Shown: in pieces, positions 1-5,546 of the stretch
How the letters are laid out: every line of letters starts with the position of its first letter
Position numbering within the stretch: the stretch's first letter is position 1
Assembly: GCA_903910005.1 (NCBI GenBank)
Contig: CAIVXW010000190.1
Location: forward strand, 1-9,953
Direction of reading: 5' to 3'
From: an uncultured Methylococcaceae bacterium
GTDB taxonomy: Bacteria > Pseudomonadota > Gammaproteobacteria > Methylococcales > Methylococcaceae
Length of the DNA stretch: 9,953 bases
The notes under the pieces: generated by a model
Seen by the model: only the letters and a program-made list of their open reading frames with translations
The model's database searches: none
What the model was told of the DNA's origin: nothing
Translations under genes and position numbers: made by a program

Positions 1-1233
1 ACAACCGCTAAAACACCCGTGATTGAGTTCAGGCAGGTCGGCAAGCGTTTTTGCCGCTCGCCGCTGGATGCCTTCCGTAACCAAAGCCTGCGCTGGCTCG
101 GATCGCTGATACGACGACCTCCCCGCACAACCCTCGGTACCGGTGAATTCTGGGCCCTGCGTGACATCAACCTGGCGGTGGCCCGTGGTGAATGTATCGG
201 CATCATTGGTCCCAATGGTGCCGGCAAAAGCACCCTGCTCCGGCTGATTGGCGGGGATTGGTACCCGGATCAGGGTCAGGTCATCAAACGAGGCCGGGTC
301 ATATCGCTACTCCGCCTTGGCAGCGGTCTGCATGCCCAGCTTTCCGGTCGGGAAAACATCCATCTGCACCTGCTGTCGCGGGGGGTGGAGGCAGTGCAGA
401 TCAATCGGCATCTGGATGCCATCATTGCCATGGCCGGGCTTGAAAAGGCCATCGACCGTCCGGTCAAACAGTATTCGGACGGCATGTACAGCCGCCTCGA
501 ATTTGCCATGACGACGGCACTGGCACCCGATATACTGCTGATCGACGAAGTGCTGTCGGTGGGTGATCTGGCTTTTCAGGCCCGCAGCCTTGAGCGTATC
601 CGTGAACTGAAACAACAGGGAACCACCGTGCTGATGGTTTCTCACTCCGAAATGAACATCCGCTGGGTGGCGGATCGTTGTTTGCTGCTGTTTGACGGCG
701 AGATGCTGGGCTGTGGAGCCACCGATGAACTTTACCGGATGTACTACCATGCGGTGGGATTCCGGCAGGCGTTACCGGCCGCTGATCCGCGGTCAGCATG
801 GACGCCGACCACTGGCCCGGACGATCTGACGATTCATACCCTGCGCTGCAATGGCAGCGAAACCCGGGCAGTGCTGCACACCGACACCCCGGCGGAATTC
901 GAACTGGTATGTCATGGCCGGGAACCCCGGCAGGATGTGACCCTGGTACTGCAATTTCGCGATGGCCGTAACGAACCGGTCGCCCACATTGATTCAGGCC
1001 ACCACCAGCCCCCCTGGCAGTTCGGGCAGGGCACCCACGCCATCCGCATACACCTGCCCATGATCGGTCTGATGCCGGGTGTCTACCGGGTAACCGTCGG
1101 CTTCCGCCAGCGCGGACACTGGCTCAGCCATATCGCAACCGGCCTGCAACTCACCGTCAAGCCGGGTTCATGGCATGACGACACCGGCCCCTTGAGCCTG
1201 TATGCCCGGTTCGGGGTGAATGGCGAGTGGTGA
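1..1233 (+). CDS. Wzt-like polysaccharide ABC transporter ATP-binding protein, probably 5'-partial
   Basis: ATPase subunit of a polysaccharide exporter (Wzt/TagH type). It would power a membrane permease that carries lipid-linked O-antigen or a similar glycan across the inner membrane. Counting from the GTG at 19: Walker A GPNGAGKST at residues 64-72, degenerate ABC signature YSDGM at 152-156 (this transporter family usually has YSSGM-like signatures), Walker B ILLIDE at 172-177 and the switch histidine in VSHS at 209. After about residue 250 comes a second, beta-rich region to residue 404, in the place and size of the Wzt C-terminal domain that recognises the finished glycan in family members. 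The frame is open to base 1 (TTAKTP precedes the GTG) and no Shine-Dalgarno precedes base 19, so I think the true start lies outside the window. No permease or glycosyltransferase is visible; they are expected upstream. Family call is strong; the glycan is unknown. Confidence 0.9.
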   Translation, partial: TTAKTPVIEFRQVGKRFCRSPLDAFRNQSLRWLGSLIRRPPRTTLGTGEFWALRDINLAVARGECIGIIGPNGAGKSTLLRLIGGDWYPDQGQVIKRGRVISLLRLGSGLHAQLSGRENIHLHLLSRGVEAVQINRHLDAIIAMAGLEKAIDRPVKQYSDGMYSRLEFAMTTALAPDILLIDEVLSVGDLAFQARSLERIRELKQQGTTVLMVSHSEMNIRWVADRCLLLFDGEMLGCGATDELYRMYYHAVGFRQALPAADPRSAWTPTTGPDDLTIHTLRCNGSETRAVLHTDTPAEFELVCHGREPRQDVTLVLQFRDGRNEPVAHIDSGHHQPPWQFGQGTHAIRIHLPMIGLMPGVYRVTVGFRQRGHWLSHIATGLQLTVKPGSWHDDTGPLSLYARFGVNGEW

Positions 1234-1259
1234 GTGGTGAGTGGTGAGTGGTGAGTGGC
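1225..1259. repeat. Heptamer tandem repeat GAGTGGT x5
   Basis: Five head-to-tail copies of GAGTGGT, the last ending in C instead of T. The first copy overlaps the last codons of the transporter ATPase gene, so its TGA stop lies within the array. The array could have grown by slippage from the end of the gene. Confidence 0.9.
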
Positions 1260-1277
1260 GTGGCCATCCTGGCCGCG
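1259..1277. other. Short hairpin between the two heptamer arrays
   Basis: CGTGGCCA pairs with TGGCCGCG across a TCC loop (8 pairs, one of them G-T). There is no T tract after it, so it is at best a weak or Rho-assisted transcription stop after the ABC ATPase gene. Confidence 0.4.
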
Positions 1278-1292
1278 TGGTGAGCAAATGGC

Positions 1293-1327
1293 AACTGAAA
1301 ACTGAAAACTAACCCCTAATCCCTACT
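1293..1327. repeat. Degenerate heptamer array AACTGAA / AACTAAC / CCCTAAT / CCCTACT
   Basis: Five consecutive 7-base units in strict register: AACTGAA, AACTGAA, AACTAAC, CCCTAAT, CCCTACT. Each differs from the next by a few bases, as expected of a decaying short tandem repeat. The array ends three bases before the proA start codon and takes the place where a ribosome binding site would normally be. It also supplies the in-frame TAA at 1310-1312. Confidence 0.75.
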
Positions 1328-1330
1328 ACC

Positions 1331-2593
1331 ATGACTGAAACGCTCGATTCCTGCCTGCAAACCCTGGGCACCGGGGCGCGTGTCGCTTCCCGGCTGATTG
1401 CCCGGGCCGGCACCGCTGCCAAAAACCAGGCCCTCATGACCATTGCCGACCGTTTTGAAAGTGAGGCGGCCTATCTTGTCGCTGCCAACCAGCGTGATCT
1501 GGCCGCCGGGCAGGCGGCTGGGCTGGATGCCGCCTCACTCGACCGGTTGACCCTGACACCGCCACGCATTGCCGCCATGGCCCAGGGACTGCGCGAAGTG
1601 GCGGCCCTGCCGGATCCGGTCGGGGCCATGACCGATCTCACCTGTCGCCCTTCCGGCATTCAGGTAGGTCAGATGCGGGTGCCGCTGGGTGTCATCGGCA
1701 TCATTTATGAATCTCGCCCCAATGTCACTGCCGATGCAGCCGCCCTGTGCCTCAAGGCGGGCAATGCCTGCATTCTGCGGGGCGGGTCTGAGTCCATTTA
1801 CTCCAACCAGGCACTGGCGGCCCTGATCCGGGCCGGACTGGAAACCGCCGGGTTACCGGCTGATGCCGTACAATTGGTGCAAACCACTGACCGTGCGGCG
1901 GTCGGCTTGTTGCTGGCCATGCAGGACTGCATCGACGTGATTATCCCCCGGGGTGGTAAAAGCCTGATTGAACGCATCAGTCGGGATTCACGCATTCCGG
2001 TCATCAAACACCTGGACGGAATCTGTCACGTCTACATTGATGACCGGGCCGATATCGACAAGGCTCTCCGCATCGCCCTCAATGCCAAAACCCAGCGTTA
2101 TGGCGTCTGTAACGCCATGGAAACCCTGCTGGTGGCGGAGAAAATAGCACCGGTTGTCCTGCCGGAACTGGCGCGGCTGTACCGGGACAAGGGCGTGGAA
2201 CTCAGGGGGTGTCCGGCCAGCCTGGCATGGGTACCTGATCTGATCCCGGCGACGGCGGAAGACTGGGATACTGAATACCTGGCTCCGATCCTGTCGATTC
2301 GCATCGTGGCAGACCTGGATGCGGCCATGGATCATATCCGCCTGCACGGTTCAGGGCACACCGATGCGATCGTTACCGAAGATTACTCCCGTGCCCGCCG
2401 TTTCCTGCGTGAAGTCGATTCCAGCTCGGTCATGGTCAATGCCTCCACCCGCTTTGCCGATGGCTTTGAATACGGCCTGGGGGCCGAAATCGGCATCAGT
2501 ACCGATAAACTGCATGCGCGTGGCCCGGTCGGACTGGAAGGATTGACCACCCGCAAGTTTATCGTGCTGGGTGACGGTCATATTCGTACATGA
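1331..2593 (+). CDS. proA: Gamma-glutamyl phosphate reductase
   Basis: Cytosolic NADPH-dependent enzyme of proline synthesis that reduces gamma-glutamyl phosphate to glutamate semialdehyde, the step after ProB. The 420 residues match the usual length (about 417). Recognisable blocks: ESRPNVTADAAALCLKAGN with ILRGGSES in the nucleotide-binding half; the catalytic cysteine C260 in YGVCNAMETLLV; and the ProA signature HIRLHGSGHTDAIVT near the C-terminus, followed by STRFADGFEYGLGAEIGIS. The ATG at 1331 is the first possible start: a TAA in the same frame lies at 1310-1312 with no start codon between. No Shine-Dalgarno is visible, because repeat units fill that place. The 3' end overlaps nadD by ATGA, so the two are probably co-transcribed and translationally coupled. 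proB is not in the window. Confidence 0.97.
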   Translation: MTETLDSCLQTLGTGARVASRLIARAGTAAKNQALMTIADRFESEAAYLVAANQRDLAAGQAAGLDAASLDRLTLTPPRIAAMAQGLREVAALPDPVGAMTDLTCRPSGIQVGQMRVPLGVIGIIYESRPNVTADAAALCLKAGNACILRGGSESIYSNQALAALIRAGLETAGLPADAVQLVQTTDRAAVGLLLAMQDCIDVIIPRGGKSLIERISRDSRIPVIKHLDGICHVYIDDRADIDKALRIALNAKTQRYGVCNAMETLLVAEKIAPVVLPELARLYRDKGVELRGCPASLAWVPDLIPATAEDWDTEYLAPILSIRIVADLDAAMDHIRLHGSGHTDAIVTEDYSRARRFLREVDSSSVMVNASTRFADGFEYGLGAEIGISTDKLHARGPVGLEGLTTRKFIVLGDGHIRT

Positions 2594-3225
2594 TCGGCGT
2601 GTATGGCGGCACCTTCGATCCGGTGCATTACGGGCACCTCAGAACCGCCCTTGAAATAAAGGAAACCGTGCAACTGGATGAAGTGCGCTTCCTGCCCTGC
2701 CGACAACCGCCGCACCGCCAGGCACCGCAGGCCAGCCCGGAACAACGCTACAGGATGCTGGAACTGGCCCTGATCGACAGTGAACCGGGATTCAGCATCG
2801 ACTCCCGCGAATTGCTGCGACCGGGCCCCTCTTACATGGTCGATACCCTGGGTAGCCTGCGTGCTGAAAACGGCCAGACCCCCATCTGCCTGATCGTGGG
2901 AATGGACGCCTTCAGGGGATTACCCGCCTGGCATCGCTGGACAGACTTGTTTGAACTGGCCCATTTCATCGTGATGCAACGCCCGGGTAACGATTGCGCC
3001 CTGTCGGCTCCGCTGGCGGCTAAAGTTGTTCCGCGCCTGACCGATAACGCTCGCTCGCTGCAGGATGGAGCCGCCGGACAGGTATTGTTGCAGGAGGTCA
3101 TACAACTGGACGTCTCGGCGACCCGGCTCCGCCAGGCACTTCAATCCGGTCGCAGTGCCCGTTACCTGACCCCGGACACCGTGCTGGCCTACATTCGGCG
3201 CGAGGGGCTGTATCGGTCAGCGTGA
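2590..3225 (+). CDS. nadD: Nicotinate-nucleotide adenylyltransferase
   Basis: Transfers AMP from ATP to nicotinate mononucleotide, giving deamido-NAD, the penultimate step of NAD synthesis. At 211 residues it has normal length. The N-terminus has the nucleotidyltransferase motif GGTFDPVHYGH at residues 6-16, with the HxGH histidines H13 and H16. The C-terminal VSATRLR at 175-181 is the ISxTxxR-type phosphate-binding motif, followed by the usual LTPDTVLAYIRREGLY tail. The start codon overlaps the proA stop as ATGA, which fixes the start and suggests re-initiation. In many proteobacteria rsfS and rlmH follow nadD; here they do not, and a peroxiredoxin with its own signals comes next. Confidence 0.96.
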   Translation: MIGVYGGTFDPVHYGHLRTALEIKETVQLDEVRFLPCRQPPHRQAPQASPEQRYRMLELALIDSEPGFSIDSRELLRPGPSYMVDTLGSLRAENGQTPICLIVGMDAFRGLPAWHRWTDLFELAHFIVMQRPGNDCALSAPLAAKVVPRLTDNARSLQDGAAGQVLLQEVIQLDVSATRLRQALQSGRSARYLTPDTVLAYIRREGLYRSA

Positions 3226-3254
3226 GGTATGGGGTATTTCCGACTGTTTTAGTG

Positions 3255-3260
3255 TAGAAT
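3255..3260 (+). promoter_or_regulatory. Candidate -10 box of the peroxiredoxin gene
   Basis: TAGAAT matches the sigma-70 -10 consensus at 5 of 6 positions and has TG directly before it. No convincing -35 hexamer lies 15-18 bp upstream. A transcript starting near 3267 would carry a leader of about 70 nt. Confidence 0.4.
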
Positions 3261-3273
3261 ACCTCCCCGCTGT

Positions 3274-3293
3274 GTTCGGTCGAGCGACCGAAC
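3274..3293. other. Perfect hairpin in the peroxiredoxin leader or nadD 3' region
   Basis: GTTCGGTC pairs exactly with GACCGAAC around GAGC (8 pairs, or 9 with a 2-base loop). A T-rich stretch, CTTTTCCC, begins 7 bases later, not directly after the stem. It may be a weak terminator for proA-nadD, or a structure near the 5' end of the peroxiredoxin mRNA if the -10 box at 3255 is real. Confidence 0.5.
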
Positions 3294-3326
3294 CCTGATC
3301 TTTTCCCAATCCGTCAAGCCTATAAC

Positions 3327-3332
3327 AGGAGA
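3327..3332 (+). promoter_or_regulatory. Ribosome binding site of the peroxiredoxin gene
   Basis: AGGAGA lies 7 bases before the ATG at 3340. It is the only strong Shine-Dalgarno before a protein-coding gene in the window. It fixes the start and suggests high expression. Confidence 0.8.
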
Positions 3333-3339
3333 CAACCCG

Positions 3340-3945
3340 ATGAGCGTTTTAGTTGGTAAAGCCGCCCCTGATTTTCAATCGCCCGCCGTACTGGGAGATG
3401 GTTCGATCGTTGACAGCTACTGGTTCGCCAAGGAAACCTGTTGCAAATACGTCGCCATCGTTTTCTATCCGCTGGACTTCACCTTCGTCTGCCCGACTGA
3501 GCTGGTCGCCCTGGATCATCGCGTGGACGAACTCAAGCAACGCGGTGTCGAAGTAATCGCCGTTTCTGTCGACTCCCAGTTCACCCACAGTGCCTGGCGC
3601 AACACCCCGGTTGAAAAGGGCGGGATTGGCCCGGTTCGTTACACCATGGTCGCTGACGTCAATCACCGGATTGCCAAGGCCTACGATGTCGAAGTGGAAG
3701 GAGCCGCCGTAACCTACCGTGGTACTTTCCTGATTGACCAAAAGGGAATCGTGCGTCACCAGGTGGTTAACGACCTGCCGCTGGGACGCAACATGGATGA
3801 ACTGATCCGCATGGTAGATGCCCTGCAATTCTTTGAGGAACACGGCGAAGTCTGCCCGGCTGGCTGGAGCAAGGGCAAGTCCGGCATGACCGCCAATGCC
3901 AGCGGTGTGGCTGACTACCTCAGCAAGAATGCCGACAAACTTTGA
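3340..3945 (+). CDS. Typical 2-Cys peroxiredoxin (AhpC/Prx1 group)
   Basis: Cytosolic thiol peroxidase that reduces hydrogen peroxide, organic hydroperoxides and probably peroxynitrite. The 201 residues carry the peroxidatic cysteine C51 in DFTFVCPTE and the resolving cysteine C172 in EVCPAGW, so disulfides form between subunits of a head-to-tail dimer. GGIG at 94-97 is present, but the C-terminal YF motif of peroxide-sensitive eukaryotic forms is missing; the chain ends in GVADYLSKNADKL. Two adjacent cysteines, C34-C35, lie in the strand before the active site, where relatives I know usually have no cysteines. No ahpF or thioredoxin reductase gene is nearby, so the electron donor cannot be inferred. 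Its own leader, ribosome binding site and downstream hairpin suggest a single-gene unit. I leave the symbol blank because AhpC and TsaA names are used inconsistently. Confidence 0.95.
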   Translation: MSVLVGKAAPDFQSPAVLGDGSIVDSYWFAKETCCKYVAIVFYPLDFTFVCPTELVALDHRVDELKQRGVEVIAVSVDSQFTHSAWRNTPVEKGGIGPVRYTMVADVNHRIAKAYDVEVEGAAVTYRGTFLIDQKGIVRHQVVNDLPLGRNMDELIRMVDALQFFEEHGEVCPAGWSKGKSGMTANASGVADYLSKNADKL

Positions 3946-3952
3946 TTGATGA

Positions 3953-3993
3953 CATGCTGCCTGTCCCGACCCTGTTTCGGGACAGGTAGCATG
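3953..3993 (+). terminator. Long hairpin after the peroxiredoxin gene, probable terminator
   Basis: A 17-base arm, 3953-3969, pairs with 3977-3993 with one G-T pair and a 7-base loop. It begins 7 bases after the peroxiredoxin stop. No T run follows directly (AAAGGATGCATGATTTT), so it may act as a Rho-assisted stop or as a 3' stabilising structure. Confidence 0.6.
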
Positions 3994-4021
3994 AAAGGAT
4001 GCATGATTTTGCAGAATCGCG

Positions 4022-4027
4022 TACAAT
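4022..4027 (+). promoter_or_regulatory. Candidate -10 box for tRNA-Gly
   Basis: TACAAT matches the -10 consensus at 5 of 6 positions and lies 13 bases before the mature tRNA 5' end, a spacing that suits a short leader removed by RNase P. No good -35 is visible. Confidence 0.45.
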
Positions 4028-4040
4028 CCGGTTCACAAAT

Positions 4041-4116
4041 GCGGGTGTAGCTCAGTTGGTAGAGTGTCAGCTTCCCAAGCTGAATGTCGCGGGTTCGAAT
4101 CCCGTCGCCCGCTCCA
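4041..4116 (+). tRNA. tRNA-Gly, anticodon CCC
   Basis: A 76-nt cloverleaf with encoded CCA. Acceptor arms GCGGGTG and CGCCCGC pair with one wobble and are followed by U73, typical of tRNA-Gly(CCC). D stem is GCTC/GAGT; anticodon stem TCAGC/GCTGA encloses the loop TTCCCAA, with CCC at 4074-4076; T loop is TTCGAAT. It reads GGG codons. It lies between the peroxiredoxin hairpin and the gacA-like gene. Confidence 0.96.
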
Positions 4117-4170
4117 GAATTGCATGATTGCCTCCATTCGCCACGGATCGGCAGCTCATATTGACTTCCC

Positions 4171-4806
4171 ATGATCAACGTTCTGATAGTAGATGACCAT
4201 GAACTGATACGAATGGGGGTTTCCGGTCTGCTGGAGGATGAACCCGGGATCACCGTTCAGGGATTTGCCTCGTCGGGAGAAGAAGCCATCAAAAAAGTCG
4301 AGTACCTCAATCCGGATGTGGTTCTGCTTGACATCAACATGCCAGGTATCGGCGGTGTGGAAACCTGCAGGCGTTTGTGTGAAATCAAACCGTCTCTCCG
4401 CATTATCATATTGACGGTTCACGCTGATGGCGGACTGCCCAGTCAGTTGATGGATATGGGTGCTGGAGGTTATCTTTCCAAGAATTGCGGCCAGGATGAG
4501 TTGATCGACGCCATCAAACAGGTGTCGAACGGAGAACGCTACGTTGGACAGGATGTCATGCACAATTTGACTGCAGGCAGGGTCAATTTGCCTCGCCCCT
4601 CGCCGTTTGGCAGCCTGTCTGTTCGGGAGATGCAGATCATTATGCTGATACTGCAGGGCAAGGATATTCAGGCCATAGCGGAAACACTGGATGTAGGCAT
4701 CAAGACAGTCAACACTTACCGCAGCCGGGCTTTTGAAAAACTCTCGGTACGTAGCGACGTTGAACTGGTCGCCTGCGCCGACCGTCATGGACTACAGATT
4801 TTGTAG
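4171..4806 (+). CDS. gacA: GacA/UvrY-like response regulator (NarL/FixJ family)
   Basis: DNA-binding response regulator. In gammaproteobacteria GacA/UvrY is phosphorylated by GacS/BarA and turns on the small RNAs that titrate CsrA/RsmA, controlling carbon storage, motility, biofilm and secretion. The receiver domain, residues 1-120, has the acidic pocket D8-D9, phosphoacceptor D54 in LLDINMPGIGG, T82 and K104. The LuxR-type helix-turn-helix fills 147-211: FGSLSVREMQIIMLI then IKTVNTYRSRAFEKL. The start MINVLIVDDHEL, the SPFGSLS linker and the ending DVELVACADRHGL closely resemble UvrY/GacA as I remember them; that is the basis of the symbol. No Shine-Dalgarno is visible before the ATG. The frequent partners uvrC and pgsA are missing; tRNA genes flank it instead. 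The cognate sensor kinase is not in the window. Confidence 0.88.
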   Translation: MINVLIVDDHELIRMGVSGLLEDEPGITVQGFASSGEEAIKKVEYLNPDVVLLDINMPGIGGVETCRRLCEIKPSLRIIILTVHADGGLPSQLMDMGAGGYLSKNCGQDELIDAIKQVSNGERYVGQDVMHNLTAGRVNLPRPSPFGSLSVREMQIIMLILQGKDIQAIAETLDVGIKTVNTYRSRAFEKLSVRSDVELVACADRHGLQIL

Positions 4807-4828
4807 TCAAAACCACTCCTCAATCAAT

Positions 4829-4916
4829 GCCTCGGTGGTGAAACTGGTAGACACACGGGACTTAAAATCCCGCGCCCTCACCCGGCGTGCCGGTTCGATT
4901 CCGGCCCGAGGCACCA
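4829..4916 (+). tRNA. tRNA-Leu, anticodon TAA
   Basis: An 88-nt class II tRNA with encoded CCA. Acceptor arms GCCTCGG and CCGAGGC pair fully, discriminator A73 is typical of leucine, and the anticodon stem CGGGA/TCCCG encloses CTTAAAA with TAA at 4863-4865. A long variable arm follows, and the T loop is TTCGATT. It reads UUA. It lies 22 bases after the gacA stop and marks the left edge of a region rich in mobile-element traces. Confidence 0.96.
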
Positions 4917-5274
4917 CCCTAAAAGCCTGGCGGCATCACGCTGCTGTCCCTGCTGGTTTACCCGGCAGTGCCATCGCGGATTTGTAAGGCCTTGTCGTGT
5001 AGCCAGCAGAGCCGTCTTGACCAGACGGTTGGCCCTTGTCATCTTCGTCAGCGTTTACGTCGTGTGGGCATGATTGCTCAGTACCCTGGTACCCGGATTG
5101 GCCGTTGCCCTTAACCCCTATTCCGCATCCCTCACCCGGAATTGGCATATAAAGCGACCCCTGATAAAAATAACCGCTATACCCCCCCCCAACAACCACC
5201 CCGCCCTTCGCGCACCGCTCCAGAGGAGGGGTGGCAGGCGAAGCCTGACGGAGTGGTGCTGTTAACCGACAGTC
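4917..5274. other. Gene-free, repeat-like spacer after tRNA-Leu
   Basis: I find no protein-coding gene I can support here. The open frames on either strand are rich in Gly and Pro, with no recognisable domain. Visible structures are a 6-pair hairpin at 5012-5028 (CCGTCT/AGACGG), a run of nine C at 5182-5190, and a small stem CAGGC-GAA-GCCTG at 5235-5247. The last sits in a purine-skewed stretch (GAGGAGGGGTGGCAGGCGAAGCC) of the kind often met as a dispersed intergenic repeat. The stretch ends where the transposase homology begins. Confidence 0.5.
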
Positions 5275-5439
5275 CGCCAGGCCGATGGACACCGTGCGTT
5301 GATTGAAATCCTGCGGCATCATCGGGTCAATACACTCGACCAGTCCCACTTCATCCACCGTCGCGGCTACCAGCCCCAGAGGGTTCATGCTTTCTACGGA
5401 GTAAGAACCGACTTCATCCGTCGTGGCGGTGTCAGTTTT
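5275..5439 (-). pseudogene. Truncated 5' end of an IS1634-family (DUF4277) transposase
   Basis: About 55 codons on the minus strand read TTDEVGSYSVESMNPLGLVA, then TVDEVGLVECIDPMMPQD and RTVSIGLA. This matches the N-terminal DUF4277 part of IS1634-type transposases as I recall it (MNPLGLVAA.VDEIGLVE.ID followed by VSIGQAVKAMVLN). Family resemblance stops after SIGLA near 5275, where QAVKAMVLN should follow, and the frame continues into unrelated Gly/Pro-rich sequence. Full-length members are about 500-600 residues, so some nine tenths are missing. A TGA at 5440-5442 closes the frame upstream, and the only in-frame ATG (5386-5388) is internal, so the original start seems lost. It cannot encode an active transposase. 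The call rests on remembered family motifs; no search was run. Confidence 0.7.
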
Positions 5440-5546
5440 TCACTTGGCTGCGACAACTTGCGGGCGTGGTGGTGAGTTTTCAGGAAAGATGTATTTTAGA
5501 CGACTGGGGGGCGGAATGTCGGTTATTTGGATGTCTGAAACCGGGT

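Noticed and set aside
3349..4026. Long open frame (225 codons) antisense to the peroxiredoxin gene
   Set aside because: It mirrors the codon structure of a clear peroxiredoxin gene, has no recognisable domain and has no ribosome binding site.
4156..4788. 210-codon minus-strand frame opposite the gacA-like gene
   Set aside because: It is fully antisense to a well-supported response regulator gene and encodes no known motif.
4790..4808. 7-bp hairpin GACTACA/TGTAGTC at the gacA stop as a terminator
   Set aside because: There is no T tract after it, and perfect 7-bp stems are expected a few times by chance in 10 kb.
4925..5282. Nine-base inverted repeat (GCCTGGCGG at 4925-4933, CCGCCAGGC at 5274-5282) as ends of a small mobile element
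   Set aside because: One copy lies inside the transposase coding fragment, the match does not extend past nine bases, no target duplication is seen, and such a match is expected by chance in a stretch this long.
4936..5388. 150-codon minus-strand frame as an intact gene
   Set aside because: Only the first 38 codons show family resemblance (transposase). The rest is Gly/Pro-rich sequence without a domain, read through a C9 tract and repeat-like DNA.
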